Counted from the first letter of the stretch, positions 24,017 to 33,221 are shown. The stretch is DNA of 57,487 nt from Saprospiraceae bacterium (GCA_021739645.1 JAIPBL010000036.1:1-57487); one strand, 5' to 3'. The notes: generated from the sequence alone by a model not told the origin. Made by a program: numbers and translations.

Positions 24017-25312
24017 ATGGAAATCCTTACCTCTTACAATCTCATTATTGAGGCATCCGTCATCATCATCCTTTCTTTTATTTTCGGGGAAATAGCCCGG
24101 AAAACGAATGTCCCTGCCGTGCTGATGCTCATTGCCTTGGGCATCGGGATGAAATTCGGGCTGGATGCGCTTGGCCTGGGACACCTTAATTTTTTCCCGA
24201 TTCTGGAAATCCTCGGCATCGTGGGGTTGATCATGATCGTGCTGGAAGCGGCGCTGGAATTGGAGCTGAAACCAGAAAAGCTCAAACCTATCTTAATGGC
24301 CATGCTCATTGCCCTTATCGGCCTGCTGGCCTCGGCGTGGGCAGCCGCCGCCATCCTTCAATATTATATGCCCGAAATGTCCACGGTGCAGGCATGGCTG
24401 TACGCCACGCCTTTGTCCATCCTTTCGAGCGCCATCATCATCCCCAGCGTTTCGGGGCTGAAATCGCACAAAAAGGAGTTCCATATTTACGAAAGCACCT
24501 TTTCCGACATCCTCGGCATCATGCTTTTTTATTTCGTCTCAGGGCAAGTGGACATAGGCGACGGCGCACATTCGAGCGGCGTCGCCGGCTTCTTCGGCAA
24601 TCTGGGGCTGACCATTGCCATCGCTTTGGTGGCGAGCTATGGCATCGTGCTTATTTTTCAGAATATCAAAAGTCATATCAAATTGTTTCTTTTGATTTCA
24701 GTCCTGTTGCTGTTGTACGCCTTGGGCAAAAAAATGCACCTGTCCTCGCTCATCATCATCCTCGTGTTCGGGTTGGTCATTGCGAACATGAAATTGTTTT
24801 TCCGAGGAAAATTGGCCCAATGGCTGCATCTTGAAAAAGCCGCCAATATTTATGAAGGGCTGCACGTCGTCACCGGGGAAACGGCCTTCGTGGTGCGGAC
24901 TTTCTTCTTCGTAATATTCGGCCTCACCATTTCTTTGGCTTCCTTGGCCAGCGGGCAGGTTGCCATCATCAGCGGACTTATCGTTTTGAGCATTTATGCC
25001 ATCCGTTGGGTGTTGTTGCGGCTGTTCATCGGCAAGGATATTTTGCCACAGCTTTTCATTGCCCCACGTGGCTTGATCACGGTGCTGTTGTTTTACGCCA
25101 TCCCTGTGCAGGCACAAGTGGAAGGGTTCGAAGCGGGCATCCTGCTGTTCATCATCATTGCGACCAGCCTCATTATGACTTTCGCCATGGTCTGGGACAA
25201 ACGCCGCACTGGTCAGGCCGTGCAGAAAGCGAAAAACCTGTCGGTGGGATATGCGAAGTGGAAAGCACCAGCGGTGGAAACGGAGGAAGAAGATAGGAGA
25301 CCGACATATTAG
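24017..25312 (+). CDS. CPA-type cation/proton antiporter
   Basis: 431 residues, about 12 membrane spans from residue 8 to 385. Family patterns include IIEASVIIILSFIFGEIARKTNVPAVLMLIALGIGMKFG, LEILGIVGLIMIVLEAALELELKPEKLKP (with the acidic residues of the exchange site) and SILSSAIIIPSVSG. It should exchange Na+ or K+ for H+ across the inner membrane for pH and salt balance. A short charged tail (VETEEEDRRPTY) is cytoplasmic. It follows the MscS-like gene after 71 bases of word repeats. The ion is inferred from the family only. Confidence 0.85.
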   Translation: MEILTSYNLIIEASVIIILSFIFGEIARKTNVPAVLMLIALGIGMKFGLDALGLGHLNFFPILEILGIVGLIMIVLEAALELELKPEKLKPILMAMLIALIGLLASAWAAAAILQYYMPEMSTVQAWLYATPLSILSSAIIIPSVSGLKSHKKEFHIYESTFSDILGIMLFYFVSGQVDIGDGAHSSGVAGFFGNLGLTIAIALVASYGIVLIFQNIKSHIKLFLLISVLLLLYALGKKMHLSSLIIILVFGLVIANMKLFFRGKLAQWLHLEKAANIYEGLHVVTGETAFVVRTFFFVIFGLTISLASLASGQVAIISGLIVLSIYAIRWVLLRLFIGKDILPQLFIAPRGLITVLLFYAIPVQAQVEGFEAGILLFIIIATSLIMTFAMVWDKRRTGQAVQKAKNLSVGYAKWKAPAVETEEEDRRPTY

Positions 25313-25327
25313 TGCCGGTCTTGTGGT

Positions 25328-25356
25328 TGAAACTAAGCCGGAAGGCCTTCGGCAGT
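25328..25356 (+). terminator. Imperfect hairpin after the antiporter gene
   Basis: aaact..gccg pairs with cggc..agttt around gaaggccttc (itself palindromic), 16 bases after the stop. T-rich sequence follows. Confidence 0.45.
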
Positions 25357-25402
25357 TTCTAAATTTTCAATTTTTTAATGAAACTTAGAAATGGGGTTGT
25401 GT

Positions 25403-25439
25403 AAAAAAAAGCCGCGGAAGAAACCTCTTCCACGACTTT
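25403..25439 (-). terminator. Terminator for the minus-strand MscS-related gene
   Basis: 25408-25421 pairs with 25426-25439 with two G-T type pairs. On the minus strand it ends in eight T, which suits termination of the gene at 25532-26719. Confidence 0.65.
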
Positions 25440-25531
25440 AAAATTAAACTGCTTTATTCATTTGCGAATTCTCCAAGCGGAGTATTCAATGAAATAAAGC
25501 TTACTGGATATGTTTTTGACAGAAAGAATTA

Positions 25532-26719
25532 TCAGCTGTCTTTCTTTTTCAATTTCTCAAAAAAGTGCGCTGCATACTTGCCCGCAGCTTCCCGGCCACC
25601 AAGACCGAAGGAAAGGGCAAAAGCCACGCCGATAGCACCAGCCGTGATTCCAAAGATGATGTTCACAATGTCCTGGCCAATGCCCATGGTGCTGAGGCCA
25701 AGTGCCAAGAATATGAACAGGATGCTGAATTTGGCCAAGGTGCCGAGCCATTCGTTGTTCTCCGACTGGGTGACGGCTTTCTTCGCTAGGTTCGCCAGGT
25801 AATTGCCGATGAAGAGGATGACGATGCCAAAAAACACCTTCGCCGCTATTTCAAACGTATTGTTCAATATTTCGGAGAACTGTGGAAGCAGTAGCTTGTC
25901 CACCGCTGCAATGATGCCACCGAACATCAGGAAGAAAAACGCAATGTTGCCAATGATTTTTGACAGGCTAGTCTCTTTGTCCACGAATTTGGCGAGGCCC
26001 AATGAGTCGGAGAGCTTGTCGGTGCCAATGCTGTGGAGCAGCTCCGTCAACAGGGCAATGACATACCGCCCTCCAAGGTAAAACACGGCAATGATGACCC
26101 CAGCCGAAAGCACCTGTGGTACGATGGCCAAAAATTCTGCAAACATTTGAGTAGCAGGGTCGGAAATCACTTTTAATTGCAGCGCATCAATGGCAGCTAT
26201 CAGGATTGGGATAAAAACGAAAATGAAGACCAATTTCTTCACGATGGCTTCAAGGCTCAATGCCCCTTTCAACCCCGCTTTTTCGGAGATACCTTGCAAA
26301 GTGGAGGCGAGGAAGCCTGTGGCTTCGCTGGCAAGTGTTGCTATCACGTAGCCGGCAAAACCGATAAGGATGGCCGCCACTACGTTCGGGATGACGCCGA
26401 GGAATTCGTTCATCATGTTTTGCAGCGGTGCAAGCACGTCTTTAACACCCATCATGTCCAATACAAGTAGCAGCATATAAACCACTACCAGGAAGTAGGC
26501 AAGCCTTGCTACAAAGTGATCAAATTTGAAAGTGGACTTGAACCTTGCGCTAAGTTTTTCGTCAAATTGCGTTTTCTTGAAAAGGTAGAGCACAAGTCGC
26601 TTGACACCAGAGGCCAAAAATAAGCCGAGGATGAGCACAAGGATTGCTCCTAGAATACCCGGCAAAAGTTGGCCGATGCGACTGGTAAGGGAGGTAAATA
26701 AGTTGTTTAAATAATCCAT
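25532..26719 (-). CDS. MscS-related protein with conserved TM-helix repeats
   Basis: 395 residues from ATG 26719 (MDYLNNLFTSLTSRIGQLLPGILGAILVLILG); upstream in-frame codons give an unlikely extension. Several copies of the 'conserved TM helix' occur: QLLPGILGAILVLILGLFLA, VIPNVVAAILIGFAGYVIATLASE, IVPQVLSAGVIIAVFYLGGRYVIALL, and KVFFGIVILFIGNYLAN. The end, GITAGAIGVAFALSFGLGGREAAGKYA, is the glycine/alanine pore-lining type helix of MscS relatives. It is probably an inner-membrane small-conductance channel responding to osmotic change. It faces the antiporter gene. Family is well supported; gating is inferred. Confidence 0.85.
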   Translation of the reverse strand: MDYLNNLFTSLTSRIGQLLPGILGAILVLILGLFLASGVKRLVLYLFKKTQFDEKLSARFKSTFKFDHFVARLAYFLVVVYMLLLVLDMMGVKDVLAPLQNMMNEFLGVIPNVVAAILIGFAGYVIATLASEATGFLASTLQGISEKAGLKGALSLEAIVKKLVFIFVFIPILIAAIDALQLKVISDPATQMFAEFLAIVPQVLSAGVIIAVFYLGGRYVIALLTELLHSIGTDKLSDSLGLAKFVDKETSLSKIIGNIAFFFLMFGGIIAAVDKLLLPQFSEILNNTFEIAAKVFFGIVILFIGNYLANLAKKAVTQSENNEWLGTLAKFSILFIFLALGLSTMGIGQDIVNIIFGITAGAIGVAFALSFGLGGREAAGKYAAHFFEKLKKKDS

Positions 26720-26844
26720 ATTGTTTTGATTGAAGGTGAATGATAAACCGATGGGCAGCTGTTGGCTAAACGCAATGAAAGCGGCAATAAATGGAGCCTC
26801 CAAAAACATTGCTGGCGAGGTGCTGTCGGGAAAAGCTTATAATA

Positions 26845-26881
26845 CAAAAAACCTGCTGGCGCACCAAATGCACCAGCAGGT
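26845..26881 (-). terminator. Terminator for the barrel/coiled-coil gene
   Basis: acctgctgg 26851-26859 pairs with ccagcaggt 26873-26881. The minus strand ends in a run of T. Confidence 0.7.
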
Positions 26882-26893
26882 ATGTTTGAAATT

Positions 26894-29311
26894 TTAGAAC
26901 GGAAATCTATATCCCGCTATCAATTGGTTGTACTTGAACAGGTTGCGGGCCGTCAAGTCCACATAAAACCTGCCCTTGCCAACATTGAGGTACGTCCCAA
27001 AAATAAAATTGTAGTTCAGCCGCAGCTTGTCATCGCCGTCCTTGGCGATTTGCATGAAACCTGCGCCAGCGCCGAGGTATGGCGTCACTGGGCCGAGTTT
27101 TTTGATGACTACGGGCAGTACGAAATTCCCAGTAATGCCAAACGAAGCAGGCGAGCCAAAGCCGAAAAAGGTTTCTGGCATGAACTCGAAATCGCTCTTG
27201 CCGATGCCATAGTGCCAGCGGAGGCCAATATTCATGGTAGTTTGCCCACCGAAATTGAAGCCCGCAAAACCGGACATGCCCTCATAGACCAGCAACGAGA
27301 AAACGCTGCTGTCCGTCACGATATAATTGCCGCCGGTTTTCACGCCAAGCACGTTGCCCTGCGTCACGGAGGGATTCAGTACGGCTGGCGGTATTTCACC
27401 ATCTTCACCTGTTCCACCAGCAGCCGGTTGGCCCACTGTTCCGGTCTGGCTGCCTGCGGCGTTCTTCTCCACCTTTTCGTTCAGCTTCTGCATTTCGACG
27501 AGCAGTCGAGCGGAGAACTCCGTCATGTCACGGCGCAGCAGCGTGTCCGAAAACTGGCGCTCCACTTGGCCGGCTTTCAGGTTGGCACCCTGCCGCTCTT
27601 CCATTCGAATGAGCGTCTTTTCAATATCGCCGAGGCGCTGGCCCATGTCCTGCATCTGGAGGGCAGATTGTAGGTTGCCCTGCTCCACTGCCGGTGCAAT
27701 ACGTTGGCCTTTGTCGCCCATGTTTTCCAGTATCTCCTCGATGAGGTTCTGGAACTCCGCTGGCGACATGCTGATGCGGCTGCCAGAAGCTGCGAAAGCT
27801 GCGTTCTGCTGCTGCATTTCCAGCGCATCGGATTTGGCATTTTCCTTCGCAATGCGCTCCTGCTCCCGGGCCTCCAGTTCTTTCACCACTTGTTCCGCCT
27901 TATCCTTTTCACGAAGCAGGGAAGCCGCTTTTTCGATGTCCTGCTTTGCGTAAGCCTCGTTCAGTTGTTTCTCAAAATCCACAATTTTGTTCTCGTAGTC
28001 CATTTTTAACTGCTGAGATTCGAGGCGGATTTGCTCCTTCTCGGCTTCGTTCGTCATTTGCTGTTCGGTGAGCGCAGATTCCATTTCCGATTTGAAAACG
28101 GCCTGTGGCGCTTCGGCTTTTTTACCGAGGGAAAGCTTCACGCCCATGTTGTACATCCAACTGGTCTGAATCTGGTCGGTGCTGGCCAGGTCTTCCGGGT
28201 CTGAGTTGGCGGTGAGGATGCCCCTTACGCCGCCAAACAGGATGAACGAGCTGGAAACGGGCAGGTTCACGCTCACACCACCCGATGCGAATGCTTGGCT
28301 CTCCGCTTGCACAGTGTCTTGCGGCACGTATTTGTTGCCGACGTCCAAATAGCCACCACCCAGCGTCAGCACAGGGGTAAGCCCCTTGGAGAGGTTCGTG
28401 CGCAGCCGTAGTTCACCGCCGTACATGGCGAGGTCTTCGAAGTTGAGGTTGATTTCGTTTTTCTCCATGGCCTTGAAGTAAAAGCCACGAACGCCCACGT
28501 AAGGCCCGAAGTCGAAGCCCGCATAGCCACCGCCCATCCAGGTGTCACGGTACGGCAGCGAGTTGTGGAAGTTCATCTTGGCGAGGGTCGGCTCGATGGG
28601 GATGCGAAGCCCCGACATGCCAGAGGCGAAGGAATTGTAGTAGGCTTTGTCCAGTTCGGACATCTGGCCTGGCCTGCGGCCACCGAGGTAAAACTGCAGC
28701 GAGGCGCCCAGTGACCAGTTGCTCAGGCGATTTGACTTGAAGTCGCCGTCCGAGACGCCCAGGGCTTCTTTGTCCTCCGTGGTCAGCAGACGCTTCCCGG
28801 CGTTGAGGTTGTACTGCGTGTTCCTGCCTTCGATGGTGAGGGTGGAGCGGTCGCCGAGGCTGAGCTTGAGGCCCAGTCCTAAGCTGGCGTAAATGTTCTT
28901 GTTGGCATCAAAGCTGTCCAATTTGATGGACTGAACGCCCGTGCCAAGGGTGAGGAAGGGCAGCAGGGCGCCCCTGCTCAGGTTCGCTTTCAGCTCGCCG
29001 CCCCAGCGGGTCAAATTCACGTCTCGGGAAGTGTAGAGCGAGTCCGCAAAATTGGGGATGCCGAAGTCCTTAAAACTCGTTTTCAAGTCAAGGGATTTCA
29101 TGTAACTGCCCCGCAGTTCGAGGTTTTCACCGAAGCCGAGGCCCAGTTTTCCACCATAGAGGAGGCCGTCGTCAAGACCAGCCTTGTCGTCCCACCAAGT
29201 GTATTGGATGGCCGGTGAAAGGGTGTAGCTGATGCCGCTCACCTGTGCGTTCACCTGCACGTAAGCCGTAATTAGAAATGTAAATGCAAACAGTAAGATT
29301 CTGCTTTTCAT
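26894..29311 (-). CDS. Large outer-membrane protein: barrel, coiled coil, barrel
   Basis: 805 residues from ATG 29311, where a signal peptide (SRILLFAFTFLITAYVQVNAQ) begins cleanly; an upstream start would add 29 residues before it. Residues 25-400 are amphipathic strands rich in Gly and aromatics (LSPAIQYTWWDDKAG..., AGFDFGPYVGVRGFYF), like a beta-barrel. Residues about 410-505 are a highly charged coiled coil (EAEKEQIRLESQQLKMDYE...). A linker rich in Glu and Gln follows, and the last 150 residues are strands ending GYRFPF, a C-terminal Phe as in barrel proteins. Two membrane-embedded parts joined by a periplasmic coil would be unusual. No family name. It lies at the end of the ion-transport cluster. 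Confidence 0.6.
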   Translation of the reverse strand: MKSRILLFAFTFLITAYVQVNAQVSGISYTLSPAIQYTWWDDKAGLDDGLLYGGKLGLGFGENLELRGSYMKSLDLKTSFKDFGIPNFADSLYTSRDVNLTRWGGELKANLSRGALLPFLTLGTGVQSIKLDSFDANKNIYASLGLGLKLSLGDRSTLTIEGRNTQYNLNAGKRLLTTEDKEALGVSDGDFKSNRLSNWSLGASLQFYLGGRRPGQMSELDKAYYNSFASGMSGLRIPIEPTLAKMNFHNSLPYRDTWMGGGYAGFDFGPYVGVRGFYFKAMEKNEINLNFEDLAMYGGELRLRTNLSKGLTPVLTLGGGYLDVGNKYVPQDTVQAESQAFASGGVSVNLPVSSSFILFGGVRGILTANSDPEDLASTDQIQTSWMYNMGVKLSLGKKAEAPQAVFKSEMESALTEQQMTNEAEKEQIRLESQQLKMDYENKIVDFEKQLNEAYAKQDIEKAASLLREKDKAEQVVKELEAREQERIAKENAKSDALEMQQQNAAFAASGSRISMSPAEFQNLIEEILENMGDKGQRIAPAVEQGNLQSALQMQDMGQRLGDIEKTLIRMEERQGANLKAGQVERQFSDTLLRRDMTEFSARLLVEMQKLNEKVEKNAAGSQTGTVGQPAAGGTGEDGEIPPAVLNPSVTQGNVLGVKTGGNYIVTDSSVFSLLVYEGMSGFAGFNFGGQTTMNIGLRWHYGIGKSDFEFMPETFFGFGSPASFGITGNFVLPVVIKKLGPVTPYLGAGAGFMQIAKDGDDKLRLNYNFIFGTYLNVGKGRFYVDLTARNLFKYNQLIAGYRFPF

Positions 29312-29830
29312 AATATTCTTGTTTAAATTTATCAGGTTCATTAAAAAGCTTTTTGTGAAAAAATATGGGCTAAAGACCCTATCAGCTACAGGCATCAACC
29401 TGTGCTGTCATAAAATTTTGGATAGTTTTAGCTTGGTATTGCCTGCCCATCGTACTGCCAAGGCCTGCGATTGCAGCAAGTGAACAATTTGAATGGTGGT
29501 CTTTTGATTGACCTCAATTACAAGACCTGCATGGGGCATTTCGGTCACAATAGGGGAGGTAGGAGGTATTTAATACATTAGGGTTTCCCAAGGAGTCGGA
29601 AAATCCTTGTGGCGCAACGTACATCACTTTAATGGTGCGCTATCGCAATGCTTGAGTGAGCTTGGTAATTGTTAAAGATTTACCCTATTTGCATTCTTTT
29701 ACAATAGAATATGCACGGTGAAGGTGGTTCAAATACTTTGTGTGAAAAAAGAATTAACAAATGAGGAACGATGGTATCACTGTAGATAAACGCCGTGCTG
29801 CGCAGGGGCTCATATTAACCACTTTATAAA
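29312..29830. other. Intergenic stretch, no gene seen
   Basis: About 520 bases with stop codons in all frames and no recognisable motif, tRNA fold or terminator of note. It probably holds the promoter of the minus-strand outer-membrane gene. Confidence 0.45.
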
Positions 29831-29965
29831 ATGAAAGATGAGATTGCAATTATAGTTCTGCTTTTCACATCACTATCATTACTTGGTCAAGAAGAAACAG
29901 GCTTCTACTTTTTAGAAACAGATACTACGGGCACAGAAGCGATTTGTCCCCCTGCCTCGTCCTGA
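29831..29965 (+). CDS. Possible 5' remnant of an exported protein gene (44 aa)
   Basis: ATG 29831 to TGA 29963-29965. The first 20 or so residues (MKDEIAIIVLLFTSLSLLGQ) look like a short signal peptide ending in a Gln-type cleavage site, then EETGFYFLETDTTGTEAICPPASS. It could be a tiny exported peptide or the broken start of a larger gene. No neighbour explains it, and the frame closes by a stop shortly before the convergent nucleotidyltransferase gene. Confidence 0.3.
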   Translation: MKDEIAIIVLLFTSLSLLGQEETGFYFLETDTTGTEAICPPASS

Positions 29966-30037
29966 AAAAACCTTACAGGTTACATAGATAGTCCGGCTAA
30001 GGAATTTTCAAGATGAGGCAATAAACATAGCGGTTAA

Positions 30038-30940
30038 TCAACCTCCCCACAGTCCCACTGGATACACCCCCTTCCCCGTCATTTCTGCAAATGCAGCCTG
30101 CACCATATCCTTGTCTTCCCTGTAGGTGACGCCGTACCATTTTTCATCGTTGGGCAGCACCTCGAAGCTGGCTGTGTCGCTGTTGATGAGGTCGTTTGCG
30201 AAGCTGGAAATATAGAATTCAGCCTTGGGATTTGCGGCATTCGCCGCAACGAAATCATTGAAACCCTCCTGAAGCAGCTCAAAAATATGCGGATGAAAAC
30301 CCCAAAGGTTCATCGAAACCAAAGCACTGGCGTCGAGCGGAGCCTTGCCATTTTCAGCATTGTAGAAAATGCCGTCAGTTGTTTCTTCGATGCCCGTACA
30401 CTCCGTCACGGTTTGCAGCAAGTTGTTTTCGTCCATGGAACAGACGCCGCGGGATACGGCGCCATTTTCTGAAAGTGTGTTTTTCAAAACATAGCCCACC
30501 ATCGCATAATTCGTTGGTTTACAGTTATTTGTGAGGAAGTCGGCCATTTTCCCAAACCCGGCATACCCGTAAAAGTCGTCGGCATTGATGGCAACAAAAG
30601 GTTCTTTCACTACGTCCTTCGCCACCAAAACGGCATGGCCAGTGCCCCAAGGCTTTGCTCGTTCTACCTGTCCGGCAACGGCTGGCACGTAGGTATCCGG
30701 CCCTTGGAAGGCATAATCTACGACGATTTTGCCTTCCCAACGTGAGCCGATTTTCTCTTTGAACGCCTGTTCAAAATCCCGCCGGATGACGAACACCACC
30801 TTGCCGAAGCCCGCCTTGATGGCATCGTAAACCGAGTAGTCCATGATGGCCTCGCCTGCTTGGCCGACCTCGTCGAGTTGTTTGAGGCCACCGTAGCGGC
30901 TGCCCATTCCGGCAGCAAGTATAAGAAGTGTGGGTTTCAT
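30038..30940 (-). CDS. Nucleotidyltransferase (sugar-nucleotide type)
   Basis: 300 residues from ATG 30940 (MKPTLLILAAGMGSRYGGLKQLDEVG). The nucleotide-binding motif LILAAGMGSRYGG, the sugar-nucleotide pocket GTGHAVLVAKD, and the metal-binding INADDFYG place it in the NTP_transferase family, which joins NTP and sugar-1-phosphate to make activated sugars. The substrate is not readable. The start 10 codons upstream is rejected because the signature begins right after ATG 30940. It lies downstream of bcp on the same strand, separated by a 124-base spacer with TTGGGTA word repeats. Confidence 0.85.
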   Translation of the reverse strand: MKPTLLILAAGMGSRYGGLKQLDEVGQAGEAIMDYSVYDAIKAGFGKVVFVIRRDFEQAFKEKIGSRWEGKIVVDYAFQGPDTYVPAVAGQVERAKPWGTGHAVLVAKDVVKEPFVAINADDFYGYAGFGKMADFLTNNCKPTNYAMVGYVLKNTLSENGAVSRGVCSMDENNLLQTVTECTGIEETTDGIFYNAENGKAPLDASALVSMNLWGFHPHIFELLQEGFNDFVAANAANPKAEFYISSFANDLINSDTASFEVLPNDEKWYGVTYREDKDMVQAAFAEMTGKGVYPVGLWGG

Positions 30941-30975
30941 AAAATTGGGTATTAGAAATCGAAGGTTCACGCAAG

Positions 30976-30998
30976 TAAATTGGGTATTGGGTATTTAG
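30976..30998. repeat. TTGGGTA heptamer repeats
   Basis: aaattgggtattgggtattta; a related ttgggtatta lies nearer the nucleotidyltransferase start. It is one more member of the dispersed word-repeat class, in the spacer between two same-strand genes. Confidence 0.6.
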
Positions 30999-31064
30999 TG
31001 AGGTGCAAACATAGCAGTTTCCGGCAATTCGGGCAGACCCAAACATACCTCAAACCTCCATACC

Positions 31065-31523
31065 TCATACCTTTTCTAAAATCTGTTCGCTGTGCCGCTT
31101 CGACTCCACTTTGTCAATCACCCGCTCGATGATGCTTTTTTCGTTGATGATAAAAGTGGTGCGCAGCAGTCCGTCGTATTCTTTGCCGAAGGTCTTTTTC
31201 GGCCCCCAAACGCCGTAGGCTTTAATCATGGTGAGGTCGTCGTCCACCAGCAGCGGGAAGGGGAGGCTGTGTTTTTTGATGAAATTCTGGTGCTTTTTCT
31301 CGCTGTCTGGGCTGACGCCGAGGACGTGGTAGCCTGCTTTGCGAAGCACCTCGAAATTGTCCCGAAGGTTGCAAGCCTCCACCGTACAGGTAGGCGTATT
31401 GTCGGCAGGATAAAAATAGAGGATGAGTTTTTTACCTTTAAAATCACCCAGTGAAACGGGGTTGCCGTTTTCATCCTGGCTCTTGAAATTCGGGGCTTTG
31501 TCGCCCGCCTTTAGTTTGGTCAT
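31065..31523 (-). CDS. bcp: Thiol peroxidase of the Bcp/PrxQ family
   Basis: 152 residues, normal length. The peroxiredoxin reduces hydrogen peroxide and organic peroxides in the cytoplasm using thioredoxin. The peroxidatic Cys46 lies in TPTCTVEAC and the resolving Cys51 is five residues on, the atypical 2-Cys pattern of PrxQ. Other family blocks are GDKAPNF, GKKLILYFYPADNTPTC and GVSPDSEKKHQNFIKKHSLPF. The motif has Thr where most Bcp proteins have Gly (TPGCT), a minor change. No regulator is adjacent. Confidence 0.95.
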   Translation of the reverse strand: MTKLKAGDKAPNFKSQDENGNPVSLGDFKGKKLILYFYPADNTPTCTVEACNLRDNFEVLRKAGYHVLGVSPDSEKKHQNFIKKHSLPFPLLVDDDLTMIKAYGVWGPKKTFGKEYDGLLRTTFIINEKSIIERVIDKVESKRHSEQILEKV

Positions 31524-31631
31524 GTTAAAATATTTGGTATAAATTCAGAAGACGGAACAGGCTTGAGGCAGAATGGTTGAGATGATTTTCGTCAAAATTT
31601 GCCAGCAAAGCCAACGTTTCCGACCAAACCA

Positions 31632-31639
31632 TATCTTTG
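31632..31639 (+). promoter_or_regulatory. -7 promoter box TATCTTTG before purD
   Basis: Exact TAnnTTTG match, 28 bases before ATG 31668. The bases between are made of taaatcg-type word repeats running up to the start codon. Confidence 0.5.
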
Positions 31640-31667
31640 CCCCTAAATCGTAAATCCAAAATCGTAA

Positions 31668-32939
31668 ATGAAAATCCTTCTCCTCGGCGGCGGCGGCAGG
31701 GAACATGCCTTCGCTTGGAAACTCAGCCAAAGCCCGCATTGCACCAAACTCTACATCGCACCGGGTAATCCCGGCACGGCACAGCACGGCGAAAACGTGC
31801 CGATTGACCCCGAAAACAATGCCGTCGTAGCGGATTTCGTCTTGGAAAAAGGCATCCAGATGGTGGTGGTAGGGCCGGAAGCGCCGCTCGTGAACGGTGT
31901 GTGGAACTACCTCCGGCGCTACCCCAGCACGGCGCACGTAGCCATCATCGGCCCTTCCATGCAGGGGGCAAAACTGGAGGGTAGCAAGGCGTACGCCAAG
32001 AAGTTCATGCGGGACTTCCGCATCCCGACAGCGGGCTACCGGGAGTTTTTCGCTACCCGACCAGCGATGGCGCTCAATTTTTTGCGAAAAAAAGCCACGC
32101 TGCCCATCGTTTTGAAGGCCGATGGACTGGCTGCTGGCAAGGGTGTCGTCATCTGTCAGACAAGGGACGAGGCCGTGGCCGAAATGTCGGAAATGCTCAG
32201 TGGCAAGTTCGGTGTGGCCAGCCGCAAGGTGGTCGTGGAGGAGTTCCTCAGCGGCATCGAGTTCAGCGTTTTTGTGCTGACCGACGGTGATTCGTACAAG
32301 ATTTTGCCCTTGGCAAAGGACTACAAGCGCATCGGCGAAGGCGACACCGGGCCGAACACGGGCGGCATGGGCGCCGTTTCCCCACCTCCTTTCGTGGACG
32401 CTGGCATGATGAAAAAAGTGGAGGAACGCATCGTGAAACCCACCATCGCCGGGCTGAAATTCCGCAAAATCGAGTACCAGGGCTTCATTTTTCTAGGTTT
32501 GATAAAAATCGGGGACGACCCGTTCGTCATCGAATACAACGTGCGCATGGGCGACCCCGAGACCGAGGTCGTGCTGCCCCGCCTGAAAAACGACCTCATG
32601 GAACTGTTCCTCGCCGTGCGTGACCGCCGACTTTCTGAAGTGAAAATCGAGGTGGACGAGCGAGCGGCCACCACCATCATCCTCGCCTCGGGCGGCTACC
32701 CCGGCGATTATCCTAAGGGCAAAACCATCACGGGTTTAGACAAAACGGAGGGCAGCATCGTCTTTCACGCTGGCACAAAAACCATTGACAATCAACTGGT
32801 TACGAACGGCGGGCGAGTGATGGCGGTGACTTCGTTGGGAAAAACCTTCCGGGAGGCGCTGGCCGTTTCCAATAAAAATGCAGAGGTGGTGGAGTTTGAA
32901 GGGAAGTATTTTCGGAGGGATATTGGGTTTGATTTGTAG
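31668..32939 (+). CDS. purD: Phosphoribosylamine-glycine ligase
   Basis: 423 residues, typical for PurD, which joins phosphoribosylamine and glycine using ATP in de novo purine synthesis. The N-terminal LLLGGGGREHAFAWKL, VVVGPEAPLVNG, the ATP-grasp segment LPIVLKADGLAAGKGVVIC, VVEEFLSGIEFSV, the GPNTGGMGAVSPPP loop and the metal-binding EYNVRMGDPETEVVLPRL are all present. ATG 31668 is preceded directly by short repeats and a -7 box. Other purine genes are not in the window. A toxin-antitoxin pair follows after 51 bases. Confidence 0.97.
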   Translation: MKILLLGGGGREHAFAWKLSQSPHCTKLYIAPGNPGTAQHGENVPIDPENNAVVADFVLEKGIQMVVVGPEAPLVNGVWNYLRRYPSTAHVAIIGPSMQGAKLEGSKAYAKKFMRDFRIPTAGYREFFATRPAMALNFLRKKATLPIVLKADGLAAGKGVVICQTRDEAVAEMSEMLSGKFGVASRKVVVEEFLSGIEFSVFVLTDGDSYKILPLAKDYKRIGEGDTGPNTGGMGAVSPPPFVDAGMMKKVEERIVKPTIAGLKFRKIEYQGFIFLGLIKIGDDPFVIEYNVRMGDPETEVVLPRLKNDLMELFLAVRDRRLSEVKIEVDERAATTIILASGGYPGDYPKGKTITGLDKTEGSIVFHAGTKTIDNQLVTNGGRVMAVTSLGKTFREALAVSNKNAEVVEFEGKYFRRDIGFDL

Positions 32940-32967
32940 GTTTAAAAACATTGCAAAGCAAAAATTG

Positions 32968-32975
32968 TATTTTTG
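32968..32975 (+). promoter_or_regulatory. -7 promoter box TATTTTTG before the toxin-antitoxin pair
   Basis: Exact TAnnTTTG match, 15 bases before ATG 32991, with a TTG at 32951 at a short spacing. Confidence 0.45.
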
Positions 32976-32990
32976 TAAAAAATCAAGACC

Positions 32991-33221
32991 ATGCAAGAAC
33001 TCATCAAGCGCATTACCATTGACCCAGAAATTTGCCACGGAAAACCGACCGTCCGTGGCTCTCGCCTGATGGTAGCTACAATACTTGAGCTGATGGCAAG
33101 TGACATGACAGTTGATGAAATATTGGCCGATTATCCAGCACTGGAAGTGGCAGATATTAAGGCCTGTTTACAGTATGCGGCCATGTTGGCGAAGTTTCAA
33201 AGCATACCCTTGGCAGCATGA
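32991..33221 (+). CDS. DUF433 antitoxin
   Basis: 76 residues. The sequence ITIDPEICHGKPTVRGSRLMVATILELMASDMTVDEILADYPALEVADIKACLQYAA is a full DUF433 domain, a winged-helix-like fold found in VapB-type antitoxins. It should bind and neutralise the DUF5615 protein encoded next and probably represses the shared promoter. Its stop overlaps the next start (ATGA at 33218), normal for co-translated pairs. Composition is AT-richer than purD. Family confident; pairing well supported by context. Confidence 0.9.
   Translation: MQELIKRITIDPEICHGKPTVRGSRLMVATILELMASDMTVDEILADYPALEVADIKACLQYAAMLAKFQSIPLAA

Noticed and set aside
26882-27673. 263-codon plus-strand frame opposite the barrel/coiled-coil gene
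   Set aside because: Shadow of a well-supported minus-strand gene; no motif.
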